64,000 nt of DNA from Rhodamnia argentea (lineage: Eukaryota > Streptophyta > Magnoliopsida > Myrtales > Myrtaceae): positions 17,670,001 through 17,734,000 of the forward strand of contig NC_063153.1 of NCBI RefSeq assembly GCF_020921035.1. The letters run 5' to 3'. The notes under the pieces were generated by a model. It was given only the letters and a program-made list of their open reading frames with translations, was not told the DNA's origin and searched no databases. Positions within the stretch are counted from its first letter, which is position 1; the number at the start of each line of letters is the position of its first letter. Positions 62,174 to 64,000 of this stretch are shown here, in pieces. Both the position numbers and the translations under genes were made by a program.

Positions 62174-62209
62174 AAGGAAGGAAGGAAGGAAGGAGGAGGA
62201 GGAGGAGGA
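62174..62209. repeat. (AAGG)n(AGG)n microsatellite in the bZIP promoter
   Basis: About five AAGG units followed by about six AGG units, roughly 130 bp upstream of the TATA box. Confidence 0.9.
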
Positions 62210-62525
62210 AGTTCAGTATGACAAATCTTTCCCTGTCTTTTTGCTGAAGGGAGACACTTTAAAAGAAATAAAAAGCGTTACGCCATTGCCTCATCTATCG
62301 AGCTCATGCTATAGTTTACATTGTTCCACTGAGTTGATAGGGGAGAGAGAAGGTTAAATTATTAGGCTTAAAAGCAAAGTGGCGGCGATATAAAAGGACA
62401 AAAGGCAAAAAGCCAAAGTTGATTTGGACGGGCACCGACCCTCCCCTCCCCTCCCCCCCCACGAAACTAAACCAAGTTGAGAGGCTAATGTCTGCCTTCG
62501 GTGTGCTATTTAAAGAGTGTTTTCT

Positions 62526-62553
62526 AGAGAGAGAGAGAGAGAGAGAGAGAGAG
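62526..62553. repeat. (GA)14 microsatellite
   Basis: Fourteen GA units; open frames across it are low-complexity artefacts. A C-rich tract (cctcccctcccctccccccc) lies 70 bp before it. Confidence 0.9.
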
Positions 62554-62757
62554 CTGAGCAAACATCAGCTTTCTTGCTTCCTTTATTCAAGTCTGGCCAA
62601 AATACAAAAGCTTTTGTAACTTTGTTGGCTGTTTTTTACCTTTCATTTTCTTGATCTTGGGATTGTGATGCAGTGACTTGTTACCTAACTTCCTTACCTG
62701 CGTCGTCCACTAAATTGAAACCTCCTCCAGGCCACCTTTACACTCTTCGTAATTTGA

Positions 62758-63010
62758 GATAATAACACAAATAGTTTATGAACTTTAATTTGATATGCGA
62801 TGACATCTATTAACTTTTACTTGTATAATGTGATCCATAAACTTTGGCCCAATATGAATTGTATTTCCTAGACTTTTAATTTATTTAATGTGGTCTCTAA
62901 ATTTTTATCCAATATTCACATCAAAATGTTTAAAGATTCAGAGAGCACATTGAATAAATTAAAAAGTCAGAAATGATATAGTACTTTGGACTAAGATTTG
63001 AAGGTTGTTC
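62758..63010. repeat. Decayed copy of the foldback MITE family
   Basis: Begins acacaaatagtttatgaac and contains aatgtgatccataaactttgg and the inverted counterpart aataaattaaaaagtcag, matching the plan of the 361-bp element at 33990. The ends are less clear and no duplication was identified. Confidence 0.5.
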
Positions 63011-63409
63011 CTATCTTTTCCTCTCACAACTTCTTTGGCCACGGCATGGGAACGATTCTTTAGGACGTAAAACAGGACCATAGCCAACCTATAAGGGCGG
63101 GTAGTAGTACTGGCCCCAAAAAACAATGAGGTTATGGTTAAATTGTACTCAGTAGACGATGAGCAAGGCCCAACGGGGCAATCGTCTTGCCCGAATGACA
63201 ACCAAATTTAGCCCCAGTCTCATTGCATTTCGGAAGTGAAAGTCCCCCTTTTTCTCAGTGATGGGCGAAGTCTCGACACGAAATTGTAGAAGAGATGAGC
63301 AGACCATCGGACATTGATCGGCAGAGCCAACCAATGTCTTTAAGTACGCGACACTAGCATCAATGCAGGAGGTGTTCTTTAATGCGCAAGTTCATGCCTT
63401 AGCTCGTTA

Positions 63410-64000
63410 CATGAGAAAATTATTTAAAAAGTCCTAAACCTATTATATTTTTATCAATTCATTTTTAAATTTTTCAATTTTGCCAGTGGCCGATGGGGCG
63501 AGCCTCGCCCAGATCCGCTTCACTCCTTCCTCAAGCTTTCTAGTGAAATGAGCATGTACCACAGAACCCAAAATCAAAGTGCACCATCATGTCAGCCGGC
63601 GGCAATCCTAGACATACCCCTCATTCGGTCCCGATCTAGAGCAAAAACAATCCGAGATTGGCTGCACACTTGGGTCTCACCCCATCGCCCGGTGCCGGCG
63701 AGGCTCGACCTCACCAATGGCCGGTGAGGGCGAGATTTGCCTAAGGCTGATGGGGTCAACCTTGCTGGCCCTAGCCTCGGGCTGGTTGCCGGCGACGATC
63801 GGCTAGAAGAAGAAGAAAGGAAAAAAAAAAAAGGAAAAAGAGAGAGAAGTAAAAAGAAAAATAAAAAAAATATTTTGACAAAATATTAGATTGTTATTAG
63901 AAATTGTTCACGTCAACATCGGTTTTCACGTCAATGCCACGTCCACGTCAAGCCGGCATGTCAAATTTGGCTGGATGGACTAAATTGGCATAAATGCAAA
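63410..64000 (-). repeat. Dispersed GC-rich repeat copy at the window edge
   Basis: Edge words aaaagtcctaaacctatt and tatcaattcattttta, a GC-rich core (gccagtggccgatggggcgag, ccggcgaggctcgacctcacc), an agaagaagaaaggaaa tract, then cgtccacgtcaagccggcatg and ggatggactaaattggca. This order is shared with 32885-33290 and, inverted, with 45985-46400. The copy may continue beyond the window. No coding function seen. Confidence 0.6.

Larger units (their letters stand above)
62046..62757. other. bZIP upstream region
   Basis: Holds the microsatellites listed and no gene. Likely promoter of the bZIP gene out to at least 62300. Confidence 0.5.

Noticed and set aside
1-64000. CRISPR arrays, bacterial operons, tRNA or rRNA genes
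   Set aside because: No regularly spaced repeats of that kind, no rRNA-like blocks and no cloverleaf with a proper T-loop were seen; the spliced genes show this is plant nuclear DNA.

Overview
The window is nuclear DNA of a flowering plant, most likely a rosid eudicot. Its genes are split by short GT-AG introns, the intergenic DNA is AT-rich, and the predicted proteins closely resemble Arabidopsis families as I remember them. A dispersed GC-rich repeat with 'tgccaattYagtcc'-type edges gives an impression of Myrtaceae (Eucalyptus relatives); that is an unverified impression.

Layout. 1-797 (-): 5' end of a plastid ABC1-family kinase (ABC1K6-like), cut by the window edge, with a G-box and site-II rich promoter to about 1235. 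6614-6955 (+): single-exon FPF1-like gene with a TATA box. 8304-13345: non-autonomous LTR retrotransposon on the minus strand, with fragments of other LTRs on each side. 16342-18469 (-): six-exon patatin-like acyl hydrolase with one in-frame TAG at the end of exon 3. 21751-24083 (+): six-exon organellar RlmH-type SPOUT methyltransferase. 25321-30186 (+): thirteen-exon cryptochrome-DASH (CRY3). 31815-38502 (+): fourteen-exon CHY1-type 3-hydroxyisobutyryl-CoA hydrolase ending in the peroxisomal signal SKL; its fourth intron is swollen by repeats. 40340-41247 (-): two-exon short-chain dehydrogenase. 42.3-49.7 kb: gene-poor, with a relic of a CHY1 exon and a decayed plastid ycf2 fragment. 49785-57124 (+): eighteen-exon ABC1 kinase / beta-lactamase fusion. 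59062-59610 (+): intronless calmodulin-like protein. 60327-61928 (-): six-exon group C bZIP (BZIP9-like). 62-64 kb: repeats.

The genes do not form one pathway. The clearest large-scale signal is colinearity: FPF1, CRY3, the ABC1K/beta-lactamase gene and BZIP9 occur here in the order I recall for Arabidopsis At5g24860, At5g24850, At5g24810 and At5g24800, with unrelated genes and repeats between them. Several products act in organelles (ABC1K6, RlmH and CRY3 in plastid or mitochondrion, CHY1 in peroxisome). No undescribed multi-gene system was found. The most unusual points are three introns with an identical non-canonical AG|GCATGT donor, the nonsense codon exactly at a splice junction in the patatin-like gene, and a decayed tandem array with a nested foldback element inside the CHY1 intron. 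Exon boundaries were worked out by eye from reading frame, splice dinucleotides and remembered family sequence; no alignment or transcript was available.
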